Shown here: positions 8,410-17,227 of the stretch, piece after piece
How positions within the stretch are numbered: the stretch's first letter is position 1
How the letters are laid out: each line of letters opens with the position of its first letter
NCBI GenBank assembly: GCA_016860565.1
Contig: BNGT01000006.1
Location: 1-34,166, forward strand
Length of the DNA: 34,166 nt
From: Candidatus Mesenet longicola
Lineage (GTDB): Bacteria > Pseudomonadota > Alphaproteobacteria > Rickettsiales > Anaplasmataceae
Direction of reading: 5' to 3'
The notes under the pieces: generated by a model
What the model saw: the letters and a program-made list of their open reading frames with translations, nothing else
What the model was told of the DNA's origin: nothing
The model's database searches: none
Made by a program: the position numbers and the translations under genes

Positions 8410-9799
8410 TATTTGTTATGATATCATAATTATTGGTGGAGGGCCAGCTGGGTATAAATGTGCAATTACAGCTGCACGACTTGGGCTTAAGGTTGGTTGT
8501 ATTGACAGCAATCCAGTTTTAGGTGGAACATGTTTAAATCGTGGCTGCATTCCATCAAAGGCACTACTACATTACTCACATGAATATTATAACATAGTCA
8601 ACAATGTCAGTAAATTTGGCATAAAAGTAGATAATCCAAGTTTCGACTTAAACAAAATGATGGATTTTAAAAACGCTAAAGTTAGTGAATTAGGCCAAGG
8701 AATAGATTCTTTATTCAGTAATTATAAAGTCACTAAAATTACAGGAGTTGGTCGTATTTCTTCTTTTGAAAAAGGCAATTTATCAGTTTCGGTTGCAGGG
8801 AAAGATATAAAAACAAAACACATAGTGATCGCATCTGGGTCAGATGTTGCTACTTTACCAGGAATAGAGGTAGATGAGCAAGATATTGTATCTTCAACAG
8901 GTGCATTGTCGTTTCCTACTGTTCCTGGTAGGCTTGGAGTAATTGGTGCAGGGGCGATAGGGCTTGAAATGTCATCTGTATGGAGTAGATTAAGTTCAAA
9001 GGTTACTGTAGTTGAGTTTTTTGATAAAATTGCTGGTTCAACGGATAATGAAGTAAGTAAGAATCTGCTGTCAGTTTTAAAGAAGCAAGGTATCGATTTT
9101 AAATTAAGTAGCAAAGTTAAGGAAATTAAAAAAGAAGCAGGGGCATTACAGATAGTAATTGAATCCGTATCTGATAGCACATTAAGTACTATTGAAGTAG
9201 ATAAGATATTGGTGGCTGTAGGTCGCAGGCCAGTTACTCAAAATCTTGGAATTGAAAATATTATAGAACAAGATAGTCGTGGATTTATTAAGGTAAATGA
9301 AAAATATGAAACAAATGTTTTAGGGATATATGCAGTTGGCGATGTAATCGGCAGAGCAATGCTGGCACACAAAGCGGAAGAAGAAGGAATTGCAGTTGCA
9401 GAGATAATAGCAGGCCAGCTTCCAAGTGTAGAGTATGATATTATTCCTTCAGTGATATATACTCACCCTGCGGTATCTTCTATTGGTAAAACAGAAGAAG
9501 AGCTAAAAAAAGAAAATGTTCAGTACAAAGTTGGGAAATCTACTTTTGCTGCAAACGGCAGATCAAGAGTAGCAGGAGATACTGAAGGATTTGTTAAAAT
9601 ATTAGCATCAAAAGATAAGGATGAAATATTAGGCGTACATATCATCGGTGCACATGCAGATGTTCTTATTAATGAAGCAGCAGTAGCTATGGCATATGGT
9701 GCTGCTACAGAGGATATTTACCGAATATGTCATTCCCACCCTGATGTTAATGAAGCATTTAGAGATGCAGCAATTAATGCATTTTTTAAAAATATTTAA
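8402..9799 (+). CDS. lpdA: Dihydrolipoyl dehydrogenase (E3)
   Basis: FAD flavoprotein that reoxidises lipoamide in the pyruvate and 2-oxoglutarate dehydrogenase complexes, passing electrons to NAD. The 465-residue length is standard. Visible elements are the N-terminal FAD Rossmann motif IIIGGGPAGY, the redox disulfide GGTCLNRGCIPSK (Cys44 and Cys49), a second Rossmann motif for NAD (LGVIGAGAIGLEM), the second FAD motif (GIYAVGDVIG) and the C-terminal catalytic His in CHSHPDVNEAF. No E1 or E2 subunit gene is next to it. It is coupled by an 8-nt overlap to the BamB-like gene. Alphaproteobacteria often carry more than one copy; I cannot tell which complex this one serves. Confidence 0.95.
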   Translation: MDDICYDIIIIGGGPAGYKCAITAARLGLKVGCIDSNPVLGGTCLNRGCIPSKALLHYSHEYYNIVNNVSKFGIKVDNPSFDLNKMMDFKNAKVSELGQGIDSLFSNYKVTKITGVGRISSFEKGNLSVSVAGKDIKTKHIVIASGSDVATLPGIEVDEQDIVSSTGALSFPTVPGRLGVIGAGAIGLEMSSVWSRLSSKVTVVEFFDKIAGSTDNEVSKNLLSVLKKQGIDFKLSSKVKEIKKEAGALQIVIESVSDSTLSTIEVDKILVAVGRRPVTQNLGIENIIEQDSRGFIKVNEKYETNVLGIYAVGDVIGRAMLAHKAEEEGIAVAEIIAGQLPSVEYDIIPSVIYTHPAVSSIGKTEEELKKENVQYKVGKSTFAANGRSRVAGDTEGFVKILASKDKDEILGVHIIGAHADVLINEAAVAMAYGAATEDIYRICHSHPDVNEAFRDAAINAFFKNI

Positions 9800-10032
9800 A
9801 ATAAATCATTCTAATCCTTTCTAATGAGTGTTTTATTAAATAGCATTTTTATTTTATTAAGAAAAAAATTTTTAAATTATTTAAAATAAGTAAAATTCTC
9901 TGAGTCATTATTTATTTTGATCTCATCTTTTTTTTGTCATCAATCTGGAGGGAAGCAAGTGATAACATCAGAGAGAGGAAATAGCTTTGATCTGCAACCA
10001 CAAGTTGCTACCAGCTGATGTTGTAAGCGCCA

Positions 10033-10054
10033 TAGCTTTTGTGTTTAAAAGCTA
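10033..10054. repeat. Inverted repeat, 8-bp arms
   Basis: TAGCTTTT and AAAAGCTA flank GTGTTT. On the minus strand the stem is followed by AT-rich DNA without a clear T run, so terminator activity is uncertain. Confidence 0.4.
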
Positions 10055-10090
10055 CAAAAACCTTATTTCAAGAAAAAATCATAAAACGGC

Positions 10091-10139
10091 TAGATTAGGT
10101 TGCGTTATTCAGTATACTCACTACCTATCACCTAATCTA
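10091..10139. repeat. Inverted repeat, 10-bp arms with 29-nt spacer
   Basis: TAGATTAGGT (10091-10100) is the exact reverse complement of ACCTAATCTA (10130-10139). It lies just outside the IS630-like transposase remnant, whose stop is at 10150-10152, and could be a relic of a mobile or palindromic element. Confidence 0.45.
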
Positions 10140-10149
10140 CTACCTACAG

Positions 10150-10436
10150 CTAACCCAAGAAAGGATTTCCTAATGCTTGAAAAACAAAATCGATAGCATT
10201 ATTAATATTTGGCCAAAAAGTCGGCAGTACTTTTCTTATTGAATGCTTAATTGCAAACCAAAAATTGGATTGAGATCAGGGTGGCAAAATTTGCATCCAG
10301 CATTTCAATTTTAGACTTATGGAAGGAATTATCAATCTTGCTGCAGCATTGGAAACGGTGCTTTAATTTTTCCTGCGTTTAAAGCTCCAATTATACTAAT
10401 CTTTTTTCTCTTAAATGCAGGTTTATTGCCATTTCC
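10150..10436 (-). pseudogene. Degraded IS630-family transposase, C-terminal remnant
   Basis: Reading the minus strand in successive frames gives pieces of an IS630/Tc1-type DDE transposase. These are KRKKISIIGALNAGKIKAPF, then after an internal deletion IDNSFHKSKIEML (the second catalytic Asp region, normally IDNAxFHKS), then ILPP followed by NFWFAIKHSIRKVLP and a C-terminus ending QALGNPFLG at stop 10150-10152. The hallmark LPPYSPDLNPIE-FW segment is broken by small indels. There are several frameshifts and stops and no N-terminal half, so it is inactive. It lies between lpdA and an ankyrin pseudogene, and suggests an old insertion followed by decay. Confidence 0.8.
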
Positions 10437-10467
10437 CTCCTTTTTATTCCTTAACTTTTACCTAAAT

Positions 10468-10946
10468 CTATGTTGGATTAGCTATAATACACATTAAGCT
10501 ACTTACAACTTCAGTTTTACATTCCTTTATTTTGTACGCTTGTTTAGTTTTTGATGCTATATGTTCCGCAAAATCATACATTGCTCGTTAGAATTGTAAC
10601 GTTCTTTAATTTTTTGTAGATCCTTAATTAATGCTTTTTCATTATTTATCAAAGATAAAATGGCTTTTATACTTCCACTTTTATGTGCTTTCATCAGTCT
10701 ATCAAAGATAGGTATCACCTTTATTTTTTTTAAATTCTGCTAAACAATTGGCAAGTTCAGGATTATCATTTATTTTGGTTTAATTTTCTTCACTTATATT
10801 AGCATCAAAAAGTAGAAGTAGAAATAGGATTTTTTTATTATACTTTTCAATAGCATAGCGCAAAGGTGCTTTGCCATATTAACCTTGAGTATTAATATCT
10901 GCTCCTAATATATTTAAATATGAAATTGTTTACCTTTTATTTGCAG
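10468..10946 (-). pseudogene. Degraded ankyrin-repeat gene
   Basis: The minus strand just past the ychF stop encodes broken ankyrin sequence: ISYLNILGADINTQG, stop, then YGKGALRYAIEKYNKK, which fits ankyrin repeat spacing (GADINTQ..GK.ALRYAI). It continues through NDNPELANCLAEFKKNKGD, then SGSIKAILSLINNEKALIKD and LQKIKERYNSNE. After a frameshift it ends with AMYDFAEHIASKTKQAYKIK to a stop at 10468-10470. At least three in-frame stops and one or more frameshifts are visible and no intact start remains. It is probably the tail of a once larger ankyrin gene. The intact ankyrin gene at 26904-27995 shows the family is still present in this genome. Confidence 0.75.
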
Positions 10947-10956
10947 TAAAGATTTT

Positions 10957-12045
10957 TTACGTATTAAACCTAAAATGTATTACATCTCCATCTTGAACAA
11001 TGTATTCCTTACCTTCAAATCTGGATTTTCCTGCATCTTTGCATCCTGCTTCACCACCATATTGTAGATAATCTTCAAAACTGATTGTCTCTGCTTTTAT
11101 AAATCCCCTTTCAAAGTCACTATGAATGACTCCAGCTGCTTTTTCTGCTGTTGTATCGTTTCGTATTGGCCATGCCCGAGCTTCCTTTGGTCCAATGGTA
11201 AAAAATGTTATCATATTTAGCAGGTTATACATAATTTTCACTATGGAATCTAATCCTGATTCTTTTAAGCCAAATTCAGACAAAAAGTCTGCTTTTTCTT
11301 CCTCACTTTCAAGATTGGCAATTTCTGCTTCTAGTTTTGCTGAAACGCAGCAACTGCCAGTTTTATTTGCCATCTTTTCAACACTCCTAGACAGTTCATT
11401 TCCACTAATGAGATTAGTATCTTCAACATTACAAACATACATAATGGGTTTGGTTGTCAAAAGCTGAAGCAACCTAATTTCTCCTTCGTTTGGATATCCT
11501 AAACTTCTTGCCGGTTTGCCATTTTTGAGCACTTCAAGTATCTCCAGCATTAAATCTAAAGTCTTTTTGGATTCCTTATTGCCAGACTTTATTCCTTTCT
11601 GCAGCTGTGGAAGTCTGCGCTCTATGCTATCAATATCTGCTAAAATTAACTCCATTTCCACTGTTTCAGCATCAGATATAGGATCTATGTCATTATGAAC
11701 ATGAGGAACGTCACTATCTTCAAAACAGCGCAACAGATGAATAATTGCATCAACTTCTCTAATATGACTTAAAAACTTATTGCCCAGGCCTTCACCTTTA
11801 CTTGCACCTTTAACTAGGCCGGCAATATCTACAACTTCAAGTTGATTATATATAACTTTTTGAGATCCGGCAATTTTTGCAAGCTCCACTAAACGCCTAT
11901 CTTTAATAGCTACACGCCCCACATTTGGCTCTATAGTGCAAAATGGATAATTTGCAGCTTCAGCCAGTGCAGTCTGAGTAAGAGCATTAAATAGAGTTGA
12001 TTTTCCTATATTTGGCAGGCCAACTATACCACAATTAACGCTCAT
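10957..12045 (-). CDS. ychF: YchF/OLA1-family ribosome-associated ATPase
   Basis: YchF is an Obg-like P-loop protein that prefers ATP, binds ribosomes and takes part in stress and translation control. The 362-residue length is typical. The P-loop GLPNIGKST is at residues 9-17, switch II appears as VVDIAGLVKGASKGEGLGNKFL, and the G4 position carries NVED in place of the GTPase NKxD, as expected for ATP specificity. A coiled-coil insert spans about residues 130-200, and the C-terminal TGS domain includes FFTIGPKEARAW and the glycine-rich end DVIHFRFN. It starts 26 nt after the ftsH stop, so it is probably the last gene of a tilS-ftsH-ychF unit. A decayed ankyrin gene follows it. Confidence 0.95.
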   Translation of the reverse strand: MSVNCGIVGLPNIGKSTLFNALTQTALAEAANYPFCTIEPNVGRVAIKDRRLVELAKIAGSQKVIYNQLEVVDIAGLVKGASKGEGLGNKFLSHIREVDAIIHLLRCFEDSDVPHVHNDIDPISDAETVEMELILADIDSIERRLPQLQKGIKSGNKESKKTLDLMLEILEVLKNGKPARSLGYPNEGEIRLLQLLTTKPIMYVCNVEDTNLISGNELSRSVEKMANKTGSCCVSAKLEAEIANLESEEEKADFLSEFGLKESGLDSIVKIMYNLLNMITFFTIGPKEARAWPIRNDTTAEKAAGVIHSDFERGFIKAETISFEDYLQYGGEAGCKDAGKSRFEGKEYIVQDGDVIHFRFNT

Positions 12046-12071
12046 AATAACATTATAAAATTAGTAGTATA

Positions 12072-13925
12072 TCAGCCTTTTAAAGGTAGTGAAGATCTTT
12101 TTACCTCTTCGCCTGTTTCTTCATCTTTTATGACAATCTCTTTACCATCAAAGATATCCTTAATATCATCACCAGTTAAAGTTTCAAATTTTAATAGATT
12201 AGAGGCAATTAGCTCTAACTTATCTTTATGTTCAGTAAGAATACTTTTAGCTTTATCATAGCACATAGAGATGATATTCTTTATCTCTTGATCTATAAGC
12301 TCTGCCGTACTGTCAGAAATCACCTCAGCGTTGCTTTCTCTGGTGATATTTTCTCTACTGTGATCGAGTGGCCCAACTTTATCACTCATACCCCACTTTA
12401 TCACCATAGCACGCGATATAGCAGTTGCTTGCTTAATATCTGATGAAGCACCACTGGTAACTTTATCTGAGCCAAAAACAAGTTCTTCTGCAACTCTTCC
12501 CCCCATGGCGACAGTGATATCAGCAATCATCTTTTCTCTCGTATGCGATACTCTATCTGTTTCTGGAAGACGCATAACAAGCCCTAAACTTCTTCCTCTT
12601 GGGATAATAGTTGCTTTATGTATTGGATCAGAGGCTGGACTATAGAAAGCTACAACTGCATGACCTGCTTCATGGTAAGCAGTCAGCTGTTTTTCTTCAT
12701 CTGTCATCATCAAAGAACGTCTTTCTGCTCCCATCATAACTTTATCGCGTGCATATTCAAAATCTGCCATCGTCACCACTTTTTGGTCTCTCCTGGCAGC
12801 TATGAGGGATGCTTCATTTACTAAATTTGCTAGATCAGCTCCACAAAACCCAGGAGTTCCTCTTGCAACCGTTCTGATGTTAACATTTGGTGCTAAAGGT
12901 GCATGTTTTGCATGTACATTTAGTATCTTCTCACGTCCGTTAATGTCTGGTGCAGATATAGTAACTTGTCTGTCAAAACGTCCAGGCCTAAGCAATGCTG
13001 GATCTAAAACATCTGGACGATTAGTAGCAGCAATAATTATCACTCCATCGTTGGATTCAAAGCCATCCATTTCAACAAGCAATTGGTTTAAAGTTTGCTC
13101 TCTCTCATCATTTCCACCACCAAGCCCAATGCCCCGATGCCGACCCACTGCATCTATTTCATCAATGAAAATTATACAAGGAGCACTTTTTTTTCCTTGA
13201 TCGAACATATCACGAACACGACTAGCTCCAACTCCAACAAACATCTCAACAAAATCAGAACCAGAAATACTAAAAAATGGTACCTTTGCTTCACCTGCAA
13301 TTGCTCGTGCAAGTAAAGTTTTACCAGTTCCTGGAGGACCAACCAGTAAACACCCTTTTGGTATTTTGCCACCAAGTGATTGAAATTTTTGCCTATGTTT
13401 CAAGAAGTCAACAATTTCTACTAATTCCTCTTTTGCCTCATCAATACCGGCAACATCATCAAATGTAATTCTTTTTCTATTATCTGTCATCAGCCGTGCT
13501 CTGGACTTGCCAAAGCTCATGGTTCTATTGCCACCAGCTTGCATTTGTTTTAGAAAAACAAACCATACTATGATAAGTAGAAACATAGGAAACCATGATA
13601 TTAATACACTAACGATCAGACCTAAGAAGGACTCACTAGTTGAGAAACTAAAGTTTACTTGTTTGTCATGGAGCATTTTTATCAAGTCATTATAGATTAT
13701 ACCACTTGAGATAAAGCTTGAACCATCTTTTAATTTTCCTTCAACACTATTTTGTTTAATTATGACACTTTCAATCTCATTACCATCAAGCTTATTGAGA
13801 AAACTAGAAAAGGGTAAATTTATGTTGTTTTTACTTAAAACTCCTCCATTTAATTGAAAATATACAAGCGCAACAATAGTAATGATAACTAGCCAAATTA
13901 GTAAACCTTCAAAAATTTTTCTCAC
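12072..13925 (-). CDS. ftsH: ATP-dependent zinc metalloprotease FtsH
   Basis: Membrane-bound AAA+ protease that extracts and degrades misassembled membrane proteins and regulators, normally as a hexamer in the inner membrane. The 617-residue protein has membrane segments at about 6-24 and 100-125 around a periplasmic domain. Then come the AAA module with Walker A GPPGTGKT (196-203), Walker B IIFIDE (251-256) and second region of homology (302-318), and the zinc site HEAGH (418-422). The start is GTG and overlaps the tilS stop by 4 nt (GTGA), implying translational coupling. The tilS-ftsH pairing is common in Rickettsiales. If sigma-32 is an FtsH substrate here as in E. coli, this gene would tie into groE control. 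Confidence 0.97.
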   Translation of the reverse strand: MRKIFEGLLIWLVIITIVALVYFQLNGGVLSKNNINLPFSSFLNKLDGNEIESVIIKQNSVEGKLKDGSSFISSGIIYNDLIKMLHDKQVNFSFSTSESFLGLIVSVLISWFPMFLLIIVWFVFLKQMQAGGNRTMSFGKSRARLMTDNRKRITFDDVAGIDEAKEELVEIVDFLKHRQKFQSLGGKIPKGCLLVGPPGTGKTLLARAIAGEAKVPFFSISGSDFVEMFVGVGASRVRDMFDQGKKSAPCIIFIDEIDAVGRHRGIGLGGGNDEREQTLNQLLVEMDGFESNDGVIIIAATNRPDVLDPALLRPGRFDRQVTISAPDINGREKILNVHAKHAPLAPNVNIRTVARGTPGFCGADLANLVNEASLIAARRDQKVVTMADFEYARDKVMMGAERRSLMMTDEEKQLTAYHEAGHAVVAFYSPASDPIHKATIIPRGRSLGLVMRLPETDRVSHTREKMIADITVAMGGRVAEELVFGSDKVTSGASSDIKQATAISRAMVIKWGMSDKVGPLDHSRENITRESNAEVISDSTAELIDQEIKNIISMCYDKAKSILTEHKDKLELIASNLLKFETLTGDDIKDIFDGKEIVIKDEETGEEVKRSSLPLKG

Positions 13926-15217
13926 GCAAAAACCTCCTCATCTGTTATGTAATTTATACAATTCATTATGTTTTCTTGAACTAGATGACTACTAATTGAT
14001 AAATCTACATTGTCACAATTTATGTGTGGATAGGCAAGTATTTTTTCATCTTTTACAAGAATAGGTAAAGAACATATTATCTTTTGATGATATTTTTTCA
14101 AATGTTCTGGTAATTGAGAATATATTTTCAGAATTGTCATAGTCACAGTCTGGTTGCATGAAATATTTTTTATTGTACATAAAAATCTGTTATCCCATTC
14201 ATATTCAATAGTTTCATTTTGCTTCAGTTCTATTGTTTTATCTATAATTTTTGCAGCTTCTCTTAAGATCATTATATTACCTTTGCTTTTCATTATTGTG
14301 CAGCCATGCAATGTGTGATCTCTCTTATAATCTTTGTGCCATATTTGATTGAATATGCTGCTAAAACTGCTATAACGTGGCTTGTAATATTTTCCTCCTA
14401 TTGCCATTAAAGAATAAACAAACACTCTCGTTGCTATCTCTTCTGGTAATTGATTGAATTCTACCAATTTTATTTCTATGTAGCCTAAAGCAGATATAAT
14501 TACACATTGATCAAATGCAATTTTTGTATAATGCATGAGCGCAGTAAGTGCTCTTTTCATGTGCATACTAGTTAAGCATATTCGCTTCATTAGTACTTCT
14601 GGATTTTTACTAATTTTAAGGAAATTACGGTATATAGTGCGTTTATACTTGTTATTACGATTGCTTGGGTCTTCTATCCACTTTACATTATGGCTCAATG
14701 CATATTCTGTTAAAACTTTGCGACTAAACGTAAGCAGTGGCCTAAGTATATAAATATCATTAAAAATGCTCTTTTTACTCATTGCAGATAGACCATCTAC
14801 ACCGCTACCACGCTCCAGTCTAATAAAAAAAGTTTCGGCTTGATCATCAAGGTTATGAGCAGTCAGAAGGTGTTTTACTTGATTTTGTCTGCACCACTGC
14901 GTTAACAATTCGTACCTTGCTTTTCTTGCGCGTGATTGCACATTACTTTTGATTTTTTCCTCTGTTTCCCAGCTCAATATATGACATGAAATACCTAATT
15001 GCTCTGCATGCCTTGAAACAAATAGGACTTCTTCCTTTGTTTCTGGACGTAAATTGTGATTTACAGTAAGCACTATCGGCATTGCTTCTTGCTTCTCTCT
15101 TGCCCACTGTGCTACAAGATGAAGCAAAACCATGCTATCTATTCCACCTGAGACAGCAATAGCAAATTTTTGCTTTAATTTGAGATTGTCAATGATATTG
15201 GTAAATTTTAATTTCAT
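13922..15217 (-). CDS. tilS: tRNA(Ile)-lysidine synthetase
   Basis: Modifies C34 of tRNA-Ile(CAU) to lysidine using ATP and lysine, switching it from Met to Ile decoding; essential in most bacteria. The 431-residue protein has the PP-loop motif SGGIDS at residues 23-28, the following conserved core AHNLDDQAETFFIRLERGSG, and a region RPLLTFSRKVLTEYA typical of the family. The C-terminal part is more divergent, as usual. It overlaps ftsH by 4 nt and likely heads the tilS-ftsH-ychF unit. The gene upstream is divergent, so a promoter should lie in the 79-nt gap. Confidence 0.93.
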   Translation of the reverse strand: MKLKFTNIIDNLKLKQKFAIAVSGGIDSMVLLHLVAQWAREKQEAMPIVLTVNHNLRPETKEEVLFVSRHAEQLGISCHILSWETEEKIKSNVQSRARKARYELLTQWCRQNQVKHLLTAHNLDDQAETFFIRLERGSGVDGLSAMSKKSIFNDIYILRPLLTFSRKVLTEYALSHNVKWIEDPSNRNNKYKRTIYRNFLKISKNPEVLMKRICLTSMHMKRALTALMHYTKIAFDQCVIISALGYIEIKLVEFNQLPEEIATRVFVYSLMAIGGKYYKPRYSSFSSIFNQIWHKDYKRDHTLHGCTIMKSKGNIMILREAAKIIDKTIELKQNETIEYEWDNRFLCTIKNISCNQTVTMTILKIYSQLPEHLKKYHQKIICSLPILVKDEKILAYPHINCDNVDLSISSHLVQENIMNCINYITDEEVFA

Positions 15218-15271
15218 GTCTTTAGTAATTTTTATAGTATAATTAGCATATTAGCTATATAACCTTGGAAG

Positions 15272-15290
15272 TATAATACATTAAGGGGGG
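15272..15290 (+). promoter_or_regulatory. -10-like box and strong ribosome binding site of the 214-residue gene
   Basis: TATAAT lies at 15272-15277 without a clear -35 partner. AAGGGGGG at 15283-15290 is a strong ribosome site 6 nt before the ATG. G runs of this size are rare in this genome and similar runs precede the two paralogous genes nearby. Confidence 0.45.
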
Positions 15291-15296
15291 TTATTT

Positions 15297-15941
15297 ATGA
15301 ATGAAAAAAGATTAAGTCGCGCTATGGTAATGAGAATTTTAGGAAGAGTAAAAAGAGACTTATCTATGGTTTGTATAGAAAGTGATAATTATGAAATTCA
15401 GAATCTAAAAAGCAGGATATGTAACTATATTGATAAGTTAGGAATTGACCATATTAATAATGAAGATATTTATGGAAAGACTGTTTTAGACTTCATTATA
15501 GAGATTGATAGTAAAGGCAAGAGTAGATTGAATAATCCTGTATTAATAGAATTAGAAAAGTATGCTAAAGATCATGGTGCAACAATAGAAGAGTTTTCAC
15601 CGTTTGAAATTAACAGATATATTTTTCGTTTACTTAAAAGAGCAAGAATAGAAGATATGTCACTACCTGAAAGAGAGGAATACATACCTAATTTAAATAA
15701 AATGGTAATAGATAATGTAAATACTTTTTTAATTGAAAGCAGAGAAAATGGAGATTCTCTTTTCTTTGAAAGAGTATGCGCTAGTATTATATTTAATATC
15801 TATGCTGTGTTTCCTATTGTTATGATAGCCTTAGCTAAAAATTTAAATGACCATAATAGGAATAGGCAAGAAAATACTTCTAGTACAATGCTTGAACAGG
15901 CTAATATAAATATGTTGTCAGCAACCACAAAAAAGCACTAG
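15297..15941 (+). CDS. Hypothetical protein with C-terminal membrane segment
   Basis: Function not recognised. The 214-residue product is hydrophilic and mainly helical by composition. Residues 40-70 (IDKLGIDHINNEDIYGKTVLDF) resemble the opening of an ankyrin-like helix pair, but no full repeat is seen. One hydrophobic segment at about residues 162-182 (IIFNIYAVFPIVMIALA) could anchor the protein. The start is fixed by the AAGGGGGG ribosome site. It is transcribed away from tilS and converges on the two paralogous genes at 16.1-17.1 kb, separated from them by a perfect 14-bp hairpin. Together these three form an accessory-looking island between tilS and gltX. Confidence 0.65.
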   Translation: MNEKRLSRAMVMRILGRVKRDLSMVCIESDNYEIQNLKSRICNYIDKLGIDHINNEDIYGKTVLDFIIEIDSKGKSRLNNPVLIELEKYAKDHGATIEEFSPFEINRYIFRLLKRARIEDMSLPEREEYIPNLNKMVIDNVNTFLIESRENGDSLFFERVCASIIFNIYAVFPIVMIALAKNLNDHNRNRQENTSSTMLEQANINMLSATTKKH

Positions 15942-15995
15942 CAGTTTATAATATGGAAATATTAAGTACTTCTTCAATTTTAATAATAAAAGCAA

Positions 15996-16026
15996 AGTAT
16001 AGTAAAGGTGCTACCTTTACTATACT
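15996..16026. terminator. Perfect 14-bp hairpin, probable bidirectional terminator
   Basis: AGTATAGTAAAGGT (15996-16009) and ACCTTTACTATACT (16013-16026) are separated by GCT. The element lies between convergent genes. On the minus strand it is followed by T-rich sequence; on the plus strand by AAAA. Its symmetry and size resemble the hairpin at 1152-1183. Confidence 0.6.
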
Positions 16027-16069
16027 AAAAATCAGTAATTTACTAAAAAAACAAGAAAATTCTTTCTTT

Positions 16070-16468
16070 TTAAGAACAGCTGTTAAATTGATTATAATCA
16101 ATATTTGTAAGATCGATGTGTTCATTATCTTTTTCAACACCTATAGTGGTAAACATATCTGAATTAGATAATGAATTACGAAGCTGCTCGAATTGATCTT
16201 TGTCTACATGTGAAAATATCAATCCTATAGTATCTGTTACACCTGGTTCTTCTTTATAATATTTTAAATTAACATCATCAAACTTAGCTTGTACTTTTAT
16301 ATTGTTATCGCTTGTACGATCGTCATATTCTGTGATTTCTAATGTTTGATCTTTGTATCCTATAATGACACGCTGATCAGCAACACCTATACTGTTACAG
16401 CCCATTGGTGCAATTGTCACCATGTTATAGGTATCAACAGCAACATCAATAAATTCTATATTAGACAT
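16070..16468 (-). CDS. Small hypothetical protein, paralogue of the next gene
   Basis: Function not recognised. The 132-residue product has no signal peptide or membrane segment and looks beta-rich. Its C-terminal half (TDTIGLIFSHVDKDQFEQLR, then EHIDLTNID) aligns with the 154-residue neighbour (DDSIVAIFSTTDKEKIDELL, then SHLDLSSFN), so the two are tandem duplicates. The ATG is preceded at 5 nt by a GGGGG run, in the leader GGGGGATTAAATGTC that is shared with the neighbour. The 136-nt gap between them leaves room for separate promoters. A lineage-specific secreted or regulatory protein is possible, without direct support. Confidence 0.65.
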   Translation of the reverse strand: MSNIEFIDVAVDTYNMVTIAPMGCNSIGVADQRVIIGYKDQTLEITEYDDRTSDNNIKVQAKFDDVNLKYYKEEPGVTDTIGLIFSHVDKDQFEQLRNSLSNSDMFTTIGVEKDNEHIDLTNIDYNQFNSCS

Positions 16469-16604
16469 TTAATCCCCCTTTTACAAATAAAGTTGCATTA
16501 ATTATAGAAGTAAAGGAATTCTAAAATTAATGCTTTAATAGCTTAAAATTACAGCACAGCAGAGAATTTTCTACTGTGCTATCTACTTATGTTAATTACT
16601 CTAA

Positions 16605-17069
16605 TTAACGATCAGTCTGCATTTCAGATTGACATCCTGTAAGGACTTTAGAAATATCATAATCAGTTAGCTTGTTGAAGCTAGATAGATCAAGGTGTGA
16701 TTTACATTTTTCATCTTCTGTAATAAGAACTAAGTTCTTATTAGTAAGCAATTCATCAATTTTCTCTTTATCAGTAGTTGAAAATATTGCTACTATAGAG
16801 TCATCAGATATTGTAGGGTTGCATCCTTTCTTATAGTCACCTTCAGCTTTAGTCTCTAGCGCATTATTGATATATGTCATATCAACATTTTGCATTATAT
16901 TGTTAGCATTATCAAATAATGCTTGTGCTTCTTTCAAAAAAGTTATATTTGTTTTATCTCCTGATTCGTTTCTGGTATCAAAAAAAAATTGATTACCAGC
17001 AAGATTTGCAAATTCAAAATCGCTGCACACTCCAGCAGATATACCAATATCAAACCAATTATCAGACAT
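16605..17069 (-). CDS. Small hypothetical protein, paralogue of the preceding gene
   Basis: Function not recognised. The 154-residue protein is acidic and soluble-looking, with cysteines near the N-terminus, middle and C-terminus. It begins MSDNWFDIGISAGV, while its paralogue begins MSNIEFIDVAVDTY, and both share the C-terminal module IFSxxDKxxxxxL followed by a hydrophobic strand and HxDL. The first 90 residues have diverged strongly. The leader GGGGGATTAAATGTC is identical in both genes, which fits recent duplication or selection on translation start. It is transcribed divergently from gltX. Confidence 0.65.
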   Translation of the reverse strand: MSDNWFDIGISAGVCSDFEFANLAGNQFFFDTRNESGDKTNITFLKEAQALFDNANNIMQNVDMTYINNALETKAEGDYKKGCNPTISDDSIVAIFSTTDKEKIDELLTNKNLVLITEDEKCKSHLDLSSFNKLTDYDISKVLTGCQSEMQTDR

Positions 17070-17227
17070 TTAATCCCCCGTTTTATTAATATCTCTATAA
17101 TAACAGGAAGAAGTGAAAAAAGATTAAATAACGTTTTTCAAATTTTTTGGATTTCTGCTTTGAAGGAATGTGACAAAAATCTAAACACAAGCTATATTAC
17201 GTTACTGTAACTTATTGAGAAATAGAG

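Larger units (their letters stand above)
9800..10149. other. Intergenic region with two hairpins, no supported gene
   Basis: After lpdA comes about 140 nt of very A/T-rich sequence, then a less AT-rich stretch from about 9945. A 69-codon frame at 9987-10196 has no recognisable similarity; it overlaps the antisense transposase remnant, so I do not call it. Two inverted repeats are visible: TAGCTTTT/AAAAGCTA (10033-10040 and 10047-10054) and TAGATTAGGT/ACCTAATCTA (10091-10100 and 10130-10139). These may be palindromic elements or ends of decayed mobile DNA. Confidence 0.4.

Noticed and set aside
9987..10196. Open frame of 69 codons on the plus strand
   Set aside because: Its end overlaps the antisense IS630 remnant, composition is not convincing and no ribosome site is evident.
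12802..13200. Open frame of 132 codons inside ftsH on the plus strand
   Set aside because: Fully antisense to the conserved AAA domain of ftsH; composition follows from the ftsH codons and there is no ribosome site.
16989..17210. Open frame of 73 codons upstream of gltX
   Set aside because: Half overlaps the small gene at 16605-17069 in antisense, has no clear ribosome site and resembles nothing recognisable. The gap 17070-17227 most likely holds divergent promoters.
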